Assembly: GCF_003350205.1 (NCBI RefSeq)
Contig: NZ_QLLC01000001.1
Coordinates: forward strand, 124,001 to 188,000
DNA: 64,000 nucleotides
DNA from: Brevundimonas bullata
GTDB lineage: Bacteria; Pseudomonadota; Alphaproteobacteria; Caulobacterales; Caulobacteraceae
Direction: 5' to 3'
Positions 15,179-23,427 of this stretch are shown one piece after another. The notes below the pieces were generated by a model, which ran no database searches, had not been told where the DNA came from, and worked only from the letters and a program-made list of their open reading frames with translations. Each line of letters begins with the position of its first letter. Positions within the stretch are counted from its first letter, which is position 1. A program made the translations under genes and the position numbers.

Positions 15179-16813
15179 CTAAATCATCGTGGTTTTCGTC
15201 CAAGTGGCGCTCATTTCAAGTTCTTTGCGGGTGATCGGCCGCCTATCTTCGACGTCGAGTTCAGCGTAAATTTCATCGTTAACGAACCAGCCTTTGCCGT
15301 TTGACAGAATGTAGAGGCCACCTTCGACTGGCATGATCGTGTCATAGAGCGCCAAAAGAATTGCATTCGCCTTCGCCCGGTTTCGGTAGATGTCTTCGGT
15401 GTCTTCGTCGCGAAGGCTATCCATCCATTTCGCCGCCTCTTCGACCGCATCAACACCAACCATCCGGGTCTGGTGTTTCAGCATGGTCCGAAGGTCTTCG
15501 ATCAATTTGTCCAGTTTGGACGCTTCGGCTTGGCGTTCAGCCAAGCGGATGCGCGTCGAACTGACGTCCTCGCCTCGTTCGGCAGCTTCGATGGTATCAT
15601 TGAGGTTGTCGATCTTGACCTGAATGGCACGGCGAGCGGACAGCTTGTGCGTCAGGTCCGTTTGATCTGGTAGGGGTTGAGCCGCTTCCATCCGGGCTTC
15701 CATAAGGAAAACGGTCAGCCATTCTTCGACATCAGAACACAGGTAGGTCTGACGGTTGTCGCAGTTCTGTTTGCGGTTGGCCTGATAGCATCGGAAGGAT
15801 CGGACACGGGCCGAGTTCGGGTGGTTCGTGACGACGAGCGTCCCGCCGCATGCCTCACATTTACCCATCCCCATGATAAGGTTTGGGAACCGCTTCCCTC
15901 TACGACCTGCGCCTCCTCCACGTTTGTTTCGCAAGGCGATCATCGCCTGCGCGCGGTCGAAGGTCTCTTCGTCAACGACCTTCGGATAATAGTTAGGGAT
16001 CGGGTCACCGTCAGGCTGGCGAAGCATCCGCTTATGCGCGCGCTGGCTGGTTAGGGTCGGTTGATAGAACCCCATTACCGAGGGTGACCGGAGGATGGTG
16101 AGGACATAGCCTTGATGCCAGCCGTCCGATCCGGCGACGAAGGGTTCCACCTTGTTGGCGTTCAGCCGTTGGGCGATGGCCGTGATCCCAAGCCCGTCGA
16201 TGCACTCGGCGAAGATGCCCCGGATGATGTCGGCCCGGTCGCCGATCAGGTCAAAGTGCTTGGTCCGCTCGTTGAAGACGGTCCACGCCGGTCCACGGCG
16301 GGAGAGCTTCTTACCGGTTAGGCGAGCTTCCTCACGCTTCTCAGCCCAAGCCTTTGCGACTTTACGGGTCCGTTCCTTATTCTCGTTGTGGGAGTTGGAC
16401 ATCGTGAACAACGCCCGCATCAGTTCAAGGGACGTCGAGTGTTTGTGGTAAACCTCGCCATCGACCAGAGTGACGACGTTGACGCCTTTCCGAATAATCG
16501 ACGTCAGAAGGTGAAGGGCTTCGCTCTCGATCTCGCGGGTCAGTCGCGAGAATTCATCGACAAGAAGGTAATCGCCCGACCGGATGGTCCCGGCCTCTAT
16601 CATGTTCAAAAGAACGCCGAGCTTGCCCGTCTCGCGATGAAGACCGACCGACGCTGATATCCCGCGATCCACAAACGTAGGGTCAAACTCGATGTCGGGA
16701 TGCTCTTCAGCCCATTCGAGCGCCGCTGCTAACTGGCGCCGTAGACCGTCGCCCTTCAATTGCGCGCGGGTGCTGATTCGGCTGTAGGCGTAGGCTGTTG
16801 GCTTCTTAACCAT
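15179..16813 (-). CDS. Large serine recombinase (site-specific integrase of the island)
   Basis: The 544-residue protein has the full large-serine-integrase layout. The N-terminal catalytic domain has AYSRIS with nucleophile serine 14 and the DEFSRLTRE stretch (about residues 86-94). A recombinase domain covers about 165-290, and a zinc beta-ribbon has CEACGG near 320 and further cysteines near 343 and 351. A coiled-coil region covers about 370-450. Such enzymes insert and excise elements at single attP/attB sites. Its start faces the chromosome junction, where the DUF72 gene is cut in two only 40 bases away, which fits an integrase at the edge of its own element. A dyad (16816-16834) lies just upstream of the start. 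Confidence 0.95.
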   Translation of the reverse strand: MVKKPTAYAYSRISTRAQLKGDGLRRQLAAALEWAEEHPDIEFDPTFVDRGISASVGLHRETGKLGVLLNMIEAGTIRSGDYLLVDEFSRLTREIESEALHLLTSIIRKGVNVVTLVDGEVYHKHSTSLELMRALFTMSNSHNENKERTRKVAKAWAEKREEARLTGKKLSRRGPAWTVFNERTKHFDLIGDRADIIRGIFAECIDGLGITAIAQRLNANKVEPFVAGSDGWHQGYVLTILRSPSVMGFYQPTLTSQRAHKRMLRQPDGDPIPNYYPKVVDEETFDRAQAMIALRNKRGGGAGRRGKRFPNLIMGMGKCEACGGTLVVTNHPNSARVRSFRCYQANRKQNCDNRQTYLCSDVEEWLTVFLMEARMEAAQPLPDQTDLTHKLSARRAIQVKIDNLNDTIEAAERGEDVSSTRIRLAERQAEASKLDKLIEDLRTMLKHQTRMVGVDAVEEAAKWMDSLRDEDTEDIYRNRAKANAILLALYDTIMPVEGGLYILSNGKGWFVNDEIYAELDVEDRRPITRKELEMSATWTKTTMI

Positions 16814-16815
16814 AC

Positions 16816-16834
16816 TCGCTCATACCACGAGCGA
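16816..16834. repeat. Dyad next to the integrase start and the element junction
   Basis: TCGCTC and GAGCGA form a 6-bp inverted repeat around ATACCAC. It lies between the integrase ATG and the broken DUF72 gene. Attachment sites of large serine integrases are imperfect dyads of about 50 bp beside the integrase gene, so this could be an arm of the attachment site or an autoregulatory operator. The left junction is outside the window, so it cannot be tested here. Confidence 0.4.
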
Positions 16835-16839
16835 AATAA

Positions 16840-16865
16840 TAGTCATCCATGTTATGGGCACCAAG
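16840..16865. other. Probable right junction (attR/attL) of the integrated island
   Basis: Codons from ACC AAG AAG (16860 on) read as native DUF72 protein (TKKFDAEDF), while the bases before about 16,853 do not continue that protein and belong to the integrase leader. The crossover therefore lies close to 16,850-16,862. The exact two-base core cannot be fixed without the other junction. Confidence 0.55.
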
Positions 16866-17264
16866 AAGTTTGACGCCGAAGACTTCGAGGGCTTCCTCAA
16901 GCTGCTGCCCCAGGAAAAGGACGGGGTGCGGCTGCGTCACGCACTGGAAGTCCGCAACCCGACCTTCGCCTGCGAGCAATTCTATGACCTGGCGCGCCAC
17001 TACGGCGCGGCCATCGTCTATACCGTCGACGACGAGGAGCCGACTTGGCCCCAGATCGACGAGGCCACCGCTGACTTTACCTATGCCCGGCTGATGTCCA
17101 GCCGCGAGGACGAGCCGACGGGCATGACCTCCGAGGAACTGGACGCCGTCGCGGCCCAGACCCGCGCCTGGGCCGCGCGCGGCGACGTCTTCGCCTACTT
17201 CATTTCCGGGGCCAAGGTGCGGAACCCGGCGGCGGCCCAGGCGCTGATCGCAAAGCTGAAATAG
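16854..17264 (+). pseudogene. DUF72 (yecE-type) protein, C-terminal half, cut by island integration
   Basis: The 136-residue remnant matches the second half of DUF72 proteins: TKKFDAEDFEGFLKLLP, then LRHALEVRNPTF, ADFTYARLM and the C-terminal GDVFAYFISGAKVRNPAAAQALI. Complete members are about 240-300 residues with a TIM-barrel-like N-terminal half, and that half is absent here. The in-frame ATG at 16854 is probably fortuitous. The missing 5' part should lie at the other end of the island, left of the window. No function is expected of the fragment. Confidence 0.8.
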
Positions 17265-17340
17265 CCGCCGGGTCGTCTTGCGGCCCCACGGGGCGCGTCC
17301 CATCTGCGGCGCGCCTTCCCGCCGAGCTTGAGGACGTCCC

Positions 17341-18411
17341 ATGCCGATCGCCGCCCGCGCCTTCGCCGCCACCGCAGCCGACCAGCCGCTGAGCCCCTAC
17401 AGCTTCGAGCGCCGCGATCCCGGCCCGGACGACGTGGCCATCGCCATCAAATACTGCGGAGTCTGCCACTCCGACCTGCACGCGGTTCAGAACGACCTGG
17501 GCGGCTCCGTCTATCCGCTCGTGCCGGGCCATGAGATCGCGGGCGTGGTGACGGCGGTCGGCGCCCATGTCACGCGCTTCAAGGAAGGCGACCGCGTCGG
17601 CGTCGGCTGCATGGTCGACAGCTGCCGCACCTGTTCCTCCTGCCAGGGCGGTGAGGAGCAGTACTGCGTCCCCGGCATGACCCAGACCTACGGCTCGCCC
17701 GACCCCAAGGGCGCCGAGGTCGGCCAGACCATCACCCAGGGCGGCTATTCCGACCGGATCACGGTCGATCAGGCCTATGTCCTGTCCATTCCCGACAGCC
17801 TGCCGCTGGATGCCGCCGCCCCCCTGCTGTGCGCGGGCATCACCACCTACAGCCCCTTGCGCCACTGGAAGGTCGGGCCGGGGTCCAAGGTGGCGGTCGT
17901 CGGCCTGGGCGGCCTGGGTCACATGGCTGTGAAACTAGCGGTCGCCATGGGCGCCGAAGTCACCGTCCTGTCGACCTCGGACCGCAAGCGCGCCGACGCC
18001 GAGCGCATGGGCGCCAGACATTTCCTGATCAATTCCGACAAGGCCGCCATGAAGGCGGCGGCCGAGAACTTCGACCTGATCATCAACACGGTGTCAGCCA
18101 CGCACGAAATCGCCAGCCACCTGAACCTGTTGGCGCGCGACGGGACCATGGTCATGCTGGGGTTGACGACCGAGGGCCTGCCGGTCTTCGCCCTGCCCCT
18201 GCTGTGGCGTCGGCGCAGCGTCGCCGGCAGCCTGATCGGCGGCATCCGCGAGACCCAGGAGATGCTGGATTTCTGCGCCCAGCACGGCATCGTCTGCGAC
18301 ATCGAGACCATCGCCCCGCATCAGATCAACGAGGCCTATGCCCGGATGGAGAAGTCCGACGTGCGTTATCGCTTCGTCATCGACATGGCCCAGATTGACC
18401 AGGCCGCGTAA
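17341..18411 (+). CDS. Zinc-dependent NAD(P) alcohol dehydrogenase, cinnamyl-alcohol-dehydrogenase type
   Basis: The 356-residue protein is a medium-chain dehydrogenase. Catalytic zinc ligands are in GVCHSD (about 40-45) and GHEIAG (about 67-72), the structural zinc cysteines are in CRTCSSCQGGEEQYC (about 98-112), and a Rossmann motif GLGGLGHM is near 189. This pattern is that of YahK/AdhA-type enzymes that reduce a broad range of aldehydes with NADPH. GAGGACGTCCC lies before the ATG. It is the first intact chromosomal gene after the island and stands alone, with the reductase following 94 bases on. Confidence 0.88.
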   Translation: MPIAARAFAATAADQPLSPYSFERRDPGPDDVAIAIKYCGVCHSDLHAVQNDLGGSVYPLVPGHEIAGVVTAVGAHVTRFKEGDRVGVGCMVDSCRTCSSCQGGEEQYCVPGMTQTYGSPDPKGAEVGQTITQGGYSDRITVDQAYVLSIPDSLPLDAAAPLLCAGITTYSPLRHWKVGPGSKVAVVGLGGLGHMAVKLAVAMGAEVTVLSTSDRKRADAERMGARHFLINSDKAAMKAAAENFDLIINTVSATHEIASHLNLLARDGTMVMLGLTTEGLPVFALPLLWRRRSVAGSLIGGIRETQEMLDFCAQHGIVCDIETIAPHQINEAYARMEKSDVRYRFVIDMAQIDQAA

Positions 18412-18505
18412 CGGCGTCTTCTCCTGCGACGCTTGCCAAGCTAAGGCTTGTTCCAGAGGGTAAGGACGACGTTGATGGGGCGTCGTCCAATATGGGGAGC
18501 GGATC

Positions 18506-19231
18506 ATGGCGCGAGTGGCGTTGGTCACGGGTGGAACCCGGGGCATAGGCAAGGCGATCGTTCAGCGGCTGAGAGAAGACGGCATGGCCGTCGCCGCTGG
18601 TTATTCCGGCAATGATGAGGCGGCGGCCGCAACCGCGCGCGAACTGGGCGTCATGGTCATCAAGGGCAATGTCGGCTCGTTCGAAGACTGCGAGCGGGCG
18701 GTGCGGGAGGTCGAGGCCGAACTGGGCCCCATCGACACCCTGGTGAACAACGCCGGCATCACCCGCGACGGCTTCTTCCACAAGATGAGCCACGACCAGT
18801 GGTCGGACGTCATCCGGGTCAACATGGACAGCGTCTTCAACATGACGCGCCAGGTGATCAACGGCATGCGCGACCGGGGCTTCGGCCGCATCGTCAACAT
18901 CTCCTCGATCAACGGTCAGAAGGGCCAGATCGGCCAGGCCAACTATTCCGCCGCCAAGGCCGGGATGATCGGCTTCACCAAGGCGCTGGCGCTGGAAAAC
19001 GCCCGCAAGGGCGTGACCGTCAACTGCATCGCCCCCGGCTATATCGACACCGAAATGGTCGGGGCCATGGACCAGAAGGTGCTGGACAGCATCATCGCCC
19101 AGATCCCCGTCGGGCGTCTGGGCAAGGGCGAGGAAATCGCCGACATGGTGTCCTGGCTTTCGGGCGAACGTGCCGGATATGTCACAGGCTGCACCCTGTC
19201 GCTGAACGGCGGCCAGTACCTGGTTGGCTAA
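18506..19231 (+). CDS. phbB: Acetoacetyl-CoA reductase (short-chain dehydrogenase)
   Basis: The 241-residue short-chain dehydrogenase has the NADP-binding TGGTRGIG (about 8-15), NNAG (80-83), catalytic Ser in ISSINGQKGQIGQ and the YSAAK pair. The substrate-loop sequence after the serine (INGQKGQ.GQ.NYSAAKAG) is the hallmark of PhbB/PhaB, which reduces acetoacetyl-CoA to (R)-3-hydroxybutyryl-CoA for polyhydroxybutyrate. No thiolase or synthase gene lies beside it here. A FabG-like role is the alternative. Confidence 0.9.
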   Translation: MARVALVTGGTRGIGKAIVQRLREDGMAVAAGYSGNDEAAAATARELGVMVIKGNVGSFEDCERAVREVEAELGPIDTLVNNAGITRDGFFHKMSHDQWSDVIRVNMDSVFNMTRQVINGMRDRGFGRIVNISSINGQKGQIGQANYSAAKAGMIGFTKALALENARKGVTVNCIAPGYIDTEMVGAMDQKVLDSIIAQIPVGRLGKGEEIADMVSWLSGERAGYVTGCTLSLNGGQYLVG

Positions 19232-19279
19232 ATCCGCTTTGCCTAAAATCCGCCGTTCGGGCGTTCCACCACTAGTGTC

Positions 19280-20107
19280 ATGATGGCAACGGTCGAGGTT
19301 GAGGCGGAGAATCCGCCATGCTTCGCCGTCTTGGCGCCGCGCGCCAGGACGGTCGTGGGCCTGCGCCTGGACCTCGCCGCCCTGATGCTGCTGACCGCCT
19401 GTCTGGCGGCCAGTCCGGCGGCGGCGCAGCTGCGTTCCAACGCCCAGGCCGAACAAAGCCGCACCATCCGCGATCAGACCGTGACCCGCAGCGTGCCGCC
19501 CCCCGCCCGCTATGTGTCCGAGGCGGGTCAGGGCTTTGTGCTGGACCGCGCCGGGTCGCTGACCCTGCTGCGCTTTGATCGTTCGAACGAGACCTGGGCC
19601 CTGCGCCCCTCCTCGGCCCCGCGCGGCGACACCATCTATCGCAATGATGCGGGCGAACAGGTGCTGCGCGTCACGCCCTCCGGCGGCATCACCGTCTATA
19701 CCAGCCGCAACCCCGGCGGCTCGCCCGTGTCCCAGGCCGGCCCCGCCGTCAGCCTGGAGCCGACCAGCCTCGGCCCGGTGCAGATGTTCAACCTGATGAC
19801 CCGCCGCAGCGGCCTGGTCAGCGACGCCATGGGCCGGCTGATCCGCATCAACCTGTCCGGCGAGGAATCCGAGGCCCTGTGCATCGAGGCCCTGATCGTC
19901 ACCACCGACGCCGTGGTCCGCATCGCCCGCTCGCCCAGCGCCCGCCCCTTCCTGGACCGGCTGCGCAGCATCACCGTGGTCGAGGGCTCACGCGCCTCGG
20001 TCAGCTATTCCCAAGGCGACCTGCGCGTCGTGGTCGACCCCAGACGCGGCATCGCCGGCCGCCCCTCCTCCGCCCGCGTCATCCGCGCGGTGATCCCCCA
20101 GGACTGA
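19280..20107 (+). CDS. Exported protein of unknown function (DUF4908-like)
   Basis: The 275-residue protein has a signal peptide (hydrophobic core LDLAALMLLTACLAA, cleavage expected after AAA-Q near residue 50), which implies a periplasmic location. The mature part is rich in short beta strands (FVLDRAGSLTLLRFD, VLRVTPSGGITVY, LRVVVDPRRGIAGRPSSARVIR) and has one isolated cysteine. It resembles the Caulobacterales family DUF4908, but that is recall rather than a search result. The start is uncertain: ATG 19280, or a later GTG at 19352 that would give a standard-length signal peptide. Confidence 0.65.
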   Translation: MMATVEVEAENPPCFAVLAPRARTVVGLRLDLAALMLLTACLAASPAAAQLRSNAQAEQSRTIRDQTVTRSVPPPARYVSEAGQGFVLDRAGSLTLLRFDRSNETWALRPSSAPRGDTIYRNDAGEQVLRVTPSGGITVYTSRNPGGSPVSQAGPAVSLEPTSLGPVQMFNLMTRRSGLVSDAMGRLIRINLSGEESEALCIEALIVTTDAVVRIARSPSARPFLDRLRSITVVEGSRASVSYSQGDLRVVVDPRRGIAGRPSSARVIRAVIPQD

Positions 20108-20145
20108 CGGCTGGGAGCGGCGGTTGAGCGGGTCGCAGGCGCCCC

Positions 20146-20385
20146 TTAGCGGACATTAGTAGGCTTAACGCACAGCGCTTCAGCTTCTGCCAATAGTTTC
20201 CGAAGCTGCTCAATGTCAGCCTTCACTGGCTCAGTTCGAGTAGCCCGCTGGCGGATGCTTTCGAGAGCCTGATCCTTGATCGTGACGCTTGCGAAGTCGT
20301 CCCAATCCCACTCGCCGCCAGTGCCGTCGATGAAGTCTCGTAGGCACCGAGCCACTTCTTCTGGTGTGTGTTGAACTGTCCACAT
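20146..20385 (-). CDS. Small hypothetical protein
   Basis: The 79-residue acidic, helical protein (HTPEEVARCLRDFIDGTGGEWDWDDFASVTI...) is unrecognised. Start ATG 20385 (GGAGCC just before) is preferred over the longer frame to 20478, whose first 31 residues are shadow. The local base composition is lower in GC than the neighbours, which may mean recent acquisition. It converges on the DUF4908-like gene. Confidence 0.5.
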   Translation of the reverse strand: MWTVQHTPEEVARCLRDFIDGTGGEWDWDDFASVTIKDQALESIRQRATRTEPVKADIEQLRKLLAEAEALCVKPTNVR

Positions 20386-20508
20386 GGCTCCAGATTTGCA
20401 TGCGAGACGTCCGCTAACCACCCTTTGATGAACTCCGCCTCCCGTCCGGCAGTGGACATTCCCAGGCCCCGCCGCCAAGCTCCGGCTTCGTCGAGGGCGG
20501 AGGCTTCA

Positions 20509-20823
20509 ATGGCGAGTGATTTTCCGCAGGGCGTCGTCCATGACGCGGGCGACGACCTACAGGCGGCCTTGCGGGCGGAGCCGGCGGTCTTCGACCTGTG
20601 GAAGGCGCTGACGCCGCTGGGGCGCAACGAGTTCATCTGCTGGGTCGAGGACGCCAAGCAGCCCAAGACGCGCCAGCGCCGCATCGAACGCACGGTCGAG
20701 GAACTGCTGGAGGGCAAGAAGCGGCCCTGCTGCTGGGTCGGCTGCATCCACCGCACCGACAAGGCGCCCAGCCCCTGGCAGCAGGCCGTTCTGATCGACG
20801 GGAAGGCGAAGGACCGCCCCTAG
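20509..20823 (+). CDS. YdeI/OmpD-associated family protein
   Basis: The 104-residue protein contains the family signature LTPLGRNEFICWVEDAKQPKTRQRRIERTVEELLEGKKRPCCWVGCIH. Members have a 'R.E...WI..AK...TR..RI...v..L..GKR' helix pattern and are called bacteriocin-protection or YdeI-like from distant relatives; the actual role is unknown. Start ATG 20509 follows GGAGG; the open frame upstream to 20368 is shadow. It converges on nspC. Confidence 0.75.
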   Translation: MASDFPQGVVHDAGDDLQAALRAEPAVFDLWKALTPLGRNEFICWVEDAKQPKTRQRRIERTVEELLEGKKRPCCWVGCIHRTDKAPSPWQQAVLIDGKAKDRP

Positions 20824-20860
20824 TCCCTAAACAGACGGCCAAGCGGCCCGCGCGGGACGA

Positions 20861-22033
20861 TCAGGACAGGCGGTCGCGGAATTCCGTCCAGTCGAACGCT
20901 TTGACCATCCGCAGCTCGTCCGTGGCGCTGTTCCACAGGGCGATAGACGGCAGGGGGACGCCGTTGAAGGTGTTGGTCTTCACCATCGAATAGTGGGCCT
21001 GATCGAGGAAGGCCAGGCGCGTGCCGGGCACAGGGCGCTCGGCGAAGACGTAGTCGCCGATGATGTCCCCGGCCAGGCAGGACGGGCCGCCGAGGCGCAC
21101 CCTGACGCCGTCCTCGGGCTCATGCAGCATGGCCGGGCGATAGGGAGCCTCGATCACGTCCGGCATATGACAGGTGGCCGAAATGTCGGTGATGGCGATG
21201 GGCATGCCGTTGTCGAAGACGTCGAGGATCTCGCCTATCAGGATGCCGGCGTCGAGCGCCACGGCCTCGCCCGGCTCCAGATAGACCTGCACCCCGTGGC
21301 GTTCGGCGATCTGGTTCAGGAAGGCGACCAGGGCGTCGGTCTGGTAGTCGGCGCGGGTCACGTGGTGGCCGCCGCCGAGGTTCAGCCACTTCACCCCGCC
21401 CAGCAGCGGGGCCAGCTTCGGCTCCACCGCCGCCCAGATGCGGGCCAGGGGCTCGAAATCCTGTTCGCACAGGGCGTGGATATGCAGGCCGTCGACGCCC
21501 TGCATATGCTCGGGCTTCAGCTGCGACACCGGGAAACCCAGACGCGAGCAGGGCTGGGCCGGGTCGTACTTGGCGACCTCGCCCTCGGAATGTTCGGGGT
21601 TCAGCCTCAGGCCGATCTCGAAGACCTCGCCCTCGGCCCGCGCCTTGGCGATCAGGTCGGAAAAGCGCGTGACCTGATCCGGCGAGTTGAAGATGACGTG
21701 GTCGGACAGGCGCAGGATCTCAGGCAGATCCTCGGCCTTGTAGGCGGGCGAATAGGTGGTCAGTTCGCCCTTGTAGAACTGACGCGCCAGCCGCGCCTCC
21801 CACAGACCGGAGGCGCAGACGCCGTCGAGGTATTCCCCGACGACGTCCGCCAGCGACCACATGGAAAAGGCCTTGAGCGCCAGCAGGACCCGGGCATGGC
21901 CCCGGTCGCGCACGTCCTTCAGCACGGCCAGATTGCGCCGCACCGCGACCTCGTCCACCACGAAGGCGGGCGAGGCGACGCGGTTCAGATCAAAGTGAGC
22001 AAAGGCTCCGGGATCGCCGGCCTTGGTTTCCAT
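20861..22033 (-). CDS. nspC: Carboxynorspermidine/carboxyspermidine decarboxylase
   Basis: The 390-residue fold-III PLP decarboxylase has the PLP lysine in LLALKAFSMW (K54). NLGGGHHVTRADY (about 218-230) binds phosphate, and the C-terminal ATCHMPDVIEAPYRP (about 283-297) carries the Cys that completes the active site from the partner subunit. NspC decarboxylates carboxynorspermidine or carboxyspermidine, the last step of the alternative polyamine pathway. It lies 37 bases downstream of its partner dehydrogenase (22071-23276) on the same strand. Confidence 0.93.
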   Translation of the reverse strand: METKAGDPGAFAHFDLNRVASPAFVVDEVAVRRNLAVLKDVRDRGHARVLLALKAFSMWSLADVVGEYLDGVCASGLWEARLARQFYKGELTTYSPAYKAEDLPEILRLSDHVIFNSPDQVTRFSDLIAKARAEGEVFEIGLRLNPEHSEGEVAKYDPAQPCSRLGFPVSQLKPEHMQGVDGLHIHALCEQDFEPLARIWAAVEPKLAPLLGGVKWLNLGGGHHVTRADYQTDALVAFLNQIAERHGVQVYLEPGEAVALDAGILIGEILDVFDNGMPIAITDISATCHMPDVIEAPYRPAMLHEPEDGVRVRLGGPSCLAGDIIGDYVFAERPVPGTRLAFLDQAHYSMVKTNTFNGVPLPSIALWNSATDELRMVKAFDWTEFRDRLS

Positions 22034-22070
22034 GTCGTCTTTTTACTCAGGTCTCTAGAAGGCGAGCATT

Positions 22071-23276
22071 TTAGAACGCGAGAGGGGCGTCCAGCTCTTC
22101 CACGGTCCACGGCAGGCCATGCTTGTTCAGCATGTCCATGAAGGGATCGGGGTCCAGCTGCTCCATGTTGAAGACGCCTTCGCCCTTCCACGTGCCGGTC
22201 AGCATCATGGCCGCGCCGATCATGGCCGGAACGCCCGTGGTGTAGCTGACAGCCTGGTTGCCGGTTTCGGCATAGGCGGCTTCGTGGTCGCAGATGTTCT
22301 TGACGTAGAAGGTCTTCTGAACGCCGTCCTTCTCGCCCGTGGCGATGGTGCCGATGTTCGTCTTGCCCTTGGTGATCGGCCCCAGCGACGAGGGTTCCGG
22401 CAGCAGGGCCTTCAGGAACTCGATCGGGATGATCTCGCGGCCCTGGAACATCATCGGCTCGATCGAGGTCATGCCGATGTTTTCCAGCACCTCCAGGTGC
22501 TTCAGGTAGCTGTCGCCGAAGGTCATCCAGAAGCGGATACGTTTGATTTCCGGGTAGAACTTGGCCAGCGACTCCAGTTCCTCATGGTACATGAGGTACA
22601 TGTTCTTCTGACCCACGCCCTCGAAATCGAAGGCCTGCTTGTGGCTCAGGGCCGGGCCCTCGACCCACTGGCCGTTTTCCCAGTGACGCGAATTGGCGGT
22701 CACTTCGCGCAGGTTGATTTCCGGGTTGAAGTTGGTGGCGAAGGGCAGACCCGTGTCGCCGCCGTTGCAGTCCAGGATGTCGAGCGTGTCGATCCGGTCC
22801 AGCAGGTGCTTCTTGGTGTAGGTGGCGAAGACCGAGGTCACGCCGGGGTCGAAGCCCGAGCCGAGCAGCGCCATCAGGCCTGCTTCCTTGAACTTGTCCT
22901 GATAGGCCCACTGCCACTTGTATTCGAACTTGGCTTCGTCGCGCGGCTCATAGTTGGCCGTGTCGAGATAGTTGACGCCGGCGGCCAGACAGGCCTCCAT
23001 GATGGCCAGGTCCTGATAGGGCAGGGCCAGGTTGACCACGAGCGCCGGCTTGACCGACTGGATCAGGGCCGTGGTCGCGGCGACGTCGTCGGCGTCGATC
23101 TGGGCCGTGTCGATGGTCACGCCAAAGCGCGACTTCACGGATTCGGCGATGGCGTCGCACTTGGACTTCGTGCGGCTCGCCAGGGTGATATGCGAGAAAA
23201 TGTCCGCATTCATCGCCATCTTGTGGACGGCGACAGAGCTGACGCCGCCTGCACCGATAACCAGCACCCTGCTCAT
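22071..23276 (-). CDS. Carboxynorspermidine/carboxyspermidine dehydrogenase (saccharopine dehydrogenase family)
   Basis: The 401-residue enzyme starts with a Rossmann motif (VLVIGAGGVSSV, residues 4-15). It continues with the saccharopine-dehydrogenase layout: ALPYQDLAIMEACLAAGVNYLDTANYEP and GSGFDPGVTSVFATY. The enzyme joins aspartate semialdehyde to a diamine to make carboxy(nor)spermidine, the substrate of NspC encoded just downstream. The two make a complete decarboxylase-type polyamine route as in Vibrio and many alphaproteobacteria. AGGAGAAGCC precedes the ATG. Confidence 0.92.
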   Translation of the reverse strand: MSRVLVIGAGGVSSVAVHKMAMNADIFSHITLASRTKSKCDAIAESVKSRFGVTIDTAQIDADDVAATTALIQSVKPALVVNLALPYQDLAIMEACLAAGVNYLDTANYEPRDEAKFEYKWQWAYQDKFKEAGLMALLGSGFDPGVTSVFATYTKKHLLDRIDTLDILDCNGGDTGLPFATNFNPEINLREVTANSRHWENGQWVEGPALSHKQAFDFEGVGQKNMYLMYHEELESLAKFYPEIKRIRFWMTFGDSYLKHLEVLENIGMTSIEPMMFQGREIIPIEFLKALLPEPSSLGPITKGKTNIGTIATGEKDGVQKTFYVKNICDHEAAYAETGNQAVSYTTGVPAMIGAAMMLTGTWKGEGVFNMEQLDPDPFMDMLNKHGLPWTVEELDAPLAF

Positions 23277-23427
23277 GTGTGGCTTCTCCTAGAAGTCTGA
23301 AAGGCTTTGGCGACACCGCCGCCGCTATAAAGGGCGGGGCTCTTAACACGATGATGACAGGATCGCTAACGGTCGCGTGTCCCAGGGGTTGCGGCGGCGC
23401 CCCGCCCGGGCGCCCTCGCCTTGAATC

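Noticed and set aside
1-16860. Insertion sequence elements inside the island
   Set aside because: No DDE transposase or paired terminal inverted repeats are seen; the only recombinases are the two serine enzymes.
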